Shown in pieces: positions 13,100-15,784 of a stretch of 15,784 nt of DNA (positions are counted from its first letter, which is position 1; every line of letters begins with the position of its first letter). The notes beneath the pieces are model-generated. The model did no database searches and was not told the DNA's origin. It saw nothing but the letters and a program-made list of their open reading frames with translations. Position numbers and translations under genes: made by a program. This DNA comes from Bacteroidota bacterium (lineage in GTDB: Bacteria; Bacteroidota; Bacteroidia; Chitinophagales; Saprospiraceae), in the NCBI GenBank assembly GCA_024277695.1, contig JAJRUR010000043.1:1-15784 (forward strand), in the 5' to 3' direction.

Positions 13100-15784
13100 C
13101 TATCTAAAGAGCTGGATGTATCCATTGGCTGATATGTTTTCTTCTTGAGTCTTCTCTATCGTATAGACATAATAATATGTGCCTGTAGGTAGGATTTTGC
13201 CTTGTAAGTTGGTGCCATCCCATGCAAAATTTGGATCAGTGCTTTGAAAAACAAGATTGCCCCATCGATCAAATATCTGAATATCGATCCGGTCAATAAA
13301 TTGTGATCTTCTAGCTGCAAATACATCGTTAGCACCATCCGCATTTGGTGTAAAGGTATTGGGCAATTCGAACTCGATACAATCATCTACACAGTCAAAC
13401 TCACTGATCTTGGATATATTGCCATTGATGTCTATCGCTGCTATGGCGTAACAACCTGCCAAACTTTTACCCGGTTTGTGCTCAAAACTGAGCTGCTGGA
13501 TATCATCTATTTCTGCGATAAGGCTGATCACATCATCTCCTTTTTTTATAAAAAATAACTTGTATCCGATGGCATCATCCGTATCATCGCAACTGCTATT
13601 GGGGTTAGTCCATTCGAGGTGATTGGCAGGGTCATTTGGGTCGCCGATGGGATATTCGTCACAGATATTACTTGCCAATAGTTTGGGCGTACAAGGTGCA
13701 GTAGTATCTATCGGTATTGCACATCGCTCTTGGGAGTAATTGATTAATGGGCTTGGGATCCTCGGAGCGAAATACGAGCCTTTGGTTTTTATCTTGTAAC
13801 AATACTCTATGTCATTGGATAGTCCAGTGTCCAAAAATTCAGGTGTAAACACGGTTGTAATACTATCAAAATTGATTCCGTCGGTGCTCTTATATATCGT
13901 ATATTCATAAAGGTACCATGGTACTGCTGCTTGCCATCGGAGCAGGAGTTTTTTGTCTTGGGGGCGGATATCAAGAAAGGTAGAAGAAGCAGCTTGTGAT
14001 TGGTTAAAGGGCACATTTGCAGAAGCACTTGTATGAAAATCTACACGATACTTATAGATCTGTTCATCGGTGTTTAGCCCCGTGTCCAAAAACGTTGTAT
14101 CGATCATGTCTCCAAATCGGTCAAAGATTTGAGTAGCTGCAGTGAGTTGGACAAAGTCCTCCGAATCTGATCCCAAAGCTCTAAACAGGCTTAGCCGGTA
14201 GGGACCTTTGTGGATAGCAGTATCCAATACCAAGGGGTTAGGTTTCATCCATTGTACAAAGATTTGTCCGGTGGTTTGGTCTGTGTTCCTTATATCCACA
14301 TGGAGTAGTATAGGGTGATCTCTGGGAAGCATAGCACAACTTTCGTTGGAGGGGAGACTCTCTACAATATTAAAAAGCGCTCCTCCGGCTGTCGATCTTC
14401 CAAACTCCGCCACGATGCGATAGCAGTATGTTAGTCCACTTTCTATATTAGTATCTGTATAGCTGTATCGGTTATTTTGAACTGTAGTGATGTTAAAAGC
14501 TATAGGCTCAAAAACAAGACTATGTTTTAGTCCCGGTGTACAGCTATCGATTTGATATCCTGATGGACTGACCTTACGGTAAATGGTGAAACCTCTGAAA
14601 TAATTATCCGCTACGGACGCGCAAGCGTAGGGAGCATTCCAACTGAGTTCTATCCGATTTTGGATCGCGATGGTCTGAAGGTCTTGAGGTGGCGGACCTA
14701 TCACTTTGATGCGTACGACCCGCAAAGTAGCTAAACCCGTAGCTCCCAGAAGATTGTCCGTTGCTCTAAATACAAGGGTATAGTACTGGTCAGAGATATG
14801 CTCACAGGTAGTTTGCCAGGAAAAGACTCCTGTGAGGGGAGATTGTTCAAAATCTTGTGAGACGACAAAACTCGCCGGACTAGTGGCCTGGATAAGGGGA
14901 CCACCTAGGGCACTTAGTTGGACGAGCTGTCCCTCATCTGCATCACGGGCTATGACATCAAATTGGATTTTTTGGCCGGCTATCACACAGTAATCGGGGA
15001 TATCATCGATTGTGGGAGGATTATTTTGGCAGTCACTCACAAAAATTTGCATATCCCTTATTGTAGTATTGATCAGAATACCTTTTCTCCACTCATGGAT
15101 GGCTATGGCTACATTATACTCTCCTGCACGACGTGGACTCATCCATCGTAAAGTACCCGTACGGCTGTCCAGTGTGAGAATATTGTCCGGTCCGGGGACG
15201 ATCCGATCAGGCAGTACATAGCCGGTCACCTCCAAGGCACTATCCTGCAAAGGTGTGATGAGGCTATAGCTCAGACTATCTCCATCTATATCATAAGCAT
15301 TGGGATTGTGCAAAAAAGTCGCCCCAACACAACCAAAGTCTATGGGTGGCTGCAATAATTGTGGCGAACTGTTAAATCCCTGAAATTGTGCATTGACCAA
15401 TGTCAAGGTCGTCTGAATATAAAAAGGAACATTGACCGAATTAGGGAAACTTACATTGAGTATGCCTCCGATACGATTTGGGTCGAGCATCGATAATATA
15501 TATCGACCGGTACCGGGATAGGTATGTTGTTTTACGTAGAGATTCTTTTTTATGTCATTGGGCAGTTCTTCTCCGCTACCATTGATGCGCGGAATAAATT
15601 CCGAAGTCCCATCTCCCCAAAAAATTTCTAAACTATCCCGATCTACATCTATACTACTCGTTTTGGTCCAAGTGGTGATCGTTGCAACGATGGTAAGTTG
15701 GTCTATTTGCACATAACTGATCTCTCCTGCCCTATTGTGTGTAGCCAAAAGAGGCAGACTGAATAGTACAAAAAGTAATGTACA
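13100..15784 (-). CDS. Large T9SS cargo protein with FN3/Ig-like modules and CHU_C sorting domain (5' partial)
   Basis: The frame stays open to the right edge: twelve more codons (CTLLFVLFSLPL) precede the first in-window TTG, giving 894 codons. These form the hydrophobic core of a signal peptide, likely cleaved near LLA-THN, so the true Met lies just outside. The mature protein begins THNRAGEISYVQID, a recurrent opening of Bacteroidota gliding-associated surface proteins. Next come a beta-rich region with 'LEIFWGDGTSEF' (PKD-like), an Ig/cadherin-like module (PPTIDDIPDYC...FDVIARDADEG) and about four fibronectin type III-like modules (nt ~14700-13590; motifs IELSWNAP, IFVQWMKP, LLLRWQAA, HLEWTNP and the paired YCYRIVAEF / YCYKIKTKG). 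The last ~90 residues are the CHU_C domain, 'LPNTFTPNADGANDVF' through 'DRWGNLVFQS', 'WDGTNLQGKILPTGTYYY' and 'GYIQLFR', the type B signal for the type IX secretion system. Presumed secreted or cell-surface adhesin; the ligand is unknown. Confidence 0.9.
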   Translation of the reverse strand, partial: CTLLFVLFSLPLLATHNRAGEISYVQIDQLTIVATITTWTKTSSIDVDRDSLEIFWGDGTSEFIPRINGSGEELPNDIKKNLYVKQHTYPGTGRYILSMLDPNRIGGILNVSFPNSVNVPFYIQTTLTLVNAQFQGFNSSPQLLQPPIDFGCVGATFLHNPNAYDIDGDSLSYSLITPLQDSALEVTGYVLPDRIVPGPDNILTLDSRTGTLRWMSPRRAGEYNVAIAIHEWRKGILINTTIRDMQIFVSDCQNNPPTIDDIPDYCVIAGQKIQFDVIARDADEGQLVQLSALGGPLIQATSPASFVVSQDFEQSPLTGVFSWQTTCEHISDQYYTLVFRATDNLLGATGLATLRVVRIKVIGPPPQDLQTIAIQNRIELSWNAPYACASVADNYFRGFTIYRKVSPSGYQIDSCTPGLKHSLVFEPIAFNITTVQNNRYSYTDTNIESGLTYCYRIVAEFGRSTAGGALFNIVESLPSNESCAMLPRDHPILLHVDIRNTDQTTGQIFVQWMKPNPLVLDTAIHKGPYRLSLFRALGSDSEDFVQLTAATQIFDRFGDMIDTTFLDTGLNTDEQIYKYRVDFHTSASANVPFNQSQAASSTFLDIRPQDKKLLLRWQAAVPWYLYEYTIYKSTDGINFDSITTVFTPEFLDTGLSNDIEYCYKIKTKGSYFAPRIPSPLINYSQERCAIPIDTTAPCTPKLLASNICDEYPIGDPNDPANHLEWTNPNSSCDDTDDAIGYKLFFIKKGDDVISLIAEIDDIQQLSFEHKPGKSLAGCYAIAAIDINGNISKISEFDCVDDCIEFELPNTFTPNADGANDVFAARRSQFIDRIDIQIFDRWGNLVFQSTDPNFAWDGTNLQGKILPTGTYYYVYTIEKTQEENISANGYIQLFR

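Noticed and set aside
1..15784. tRNA/rRNA genes, CRISPR arrays, insertion sequences, prophage or defence-system genes
   Set aside because: No clover-leaf T-arm sequence, no regularly spaced repeats, no transposase or integrase motifs, and every long frame is accounted for by a non-mobile family.

Overview
The window looks like chromosomal DNA of a Bacteroidota member, most likely in or near the Saprospiria, though the family-level placement is an inference. Four things point there: a surface protein with a type IX secretion (CHU_C, type B) sorting domain; an OmpA-family protein with the 'PLYWMNPLD' linker and thrombospondin type 3 repeats; several matches to the Bacteroidota -7 promoter box TAnnTTTG; and families largely typical of this phylum (DUF3276/PUR, the 'asparagine synthetase B'-like secreted family). 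GC content is about 40% by eye. I see no tRNA, rRNA, CRISPR array, insertion sequence, integrase or phage gene. The content is ordinary chromosomal genes rather than an accessory island.

Layout. 1-1512 (+): end of an OmpA-type outer-membrane protein, cut by the left edge and followed by a clear rho-independent terminator. 1661-4995 (+): a two-gene competence unit, a ComEC/Rec2 DNA channel followed with a 4-bp overlap by a membrane-anchored protein with five helix-hairpin-helix modules (ComEA-like). 4985-5995 (-): class I fructose-1,6-bisphosphatase, tail-to-tail with the previous gene and overlapping it by 11 bp. 6195-8027 (+): an ABC exporter half-transporter. 8099-8506 (+): a small PUR-domain (DUF3276) nucleic-acid-binding protein with its own promoter. 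8560-9477 (-): a sugar-phosphate nucleotidyltransferase-like protein. 9606-11714 (-): a membrane-anchored von Willebrand A domain protein. 11804-13078 (+): a secreted protein of the family usually labelled asparagine synthetase B, which lacks that enzyme's catalytic features. 13100-15784 (-): a large secreted multidomain T9SS cargo protein whose start lies beyond the right edge.

The only strongly coupled pair is comEC plus the helix-hairpin-helix gene: DNA binding at the outer face of the inner membrane feeding a DNA channel. The other genes look independently transcribed. Promoter boxes change the start calls of two genes (fbp and the nucleotidyltransferase), because the longest reading frames there begin inside the -7 box.

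I did not find a convincing undescribed multi-gene system. The best leads are the five-module ComEA-like protein coupled to ComEC, the secreted 'asparagine synthetase B' family of unknown function, the palindromic promoter in front of the PUR-domain gene, repeat structures upstream of the ABC exporter and in the 11.7-kb divergent region, and a roughly threefold excess of CCGG.
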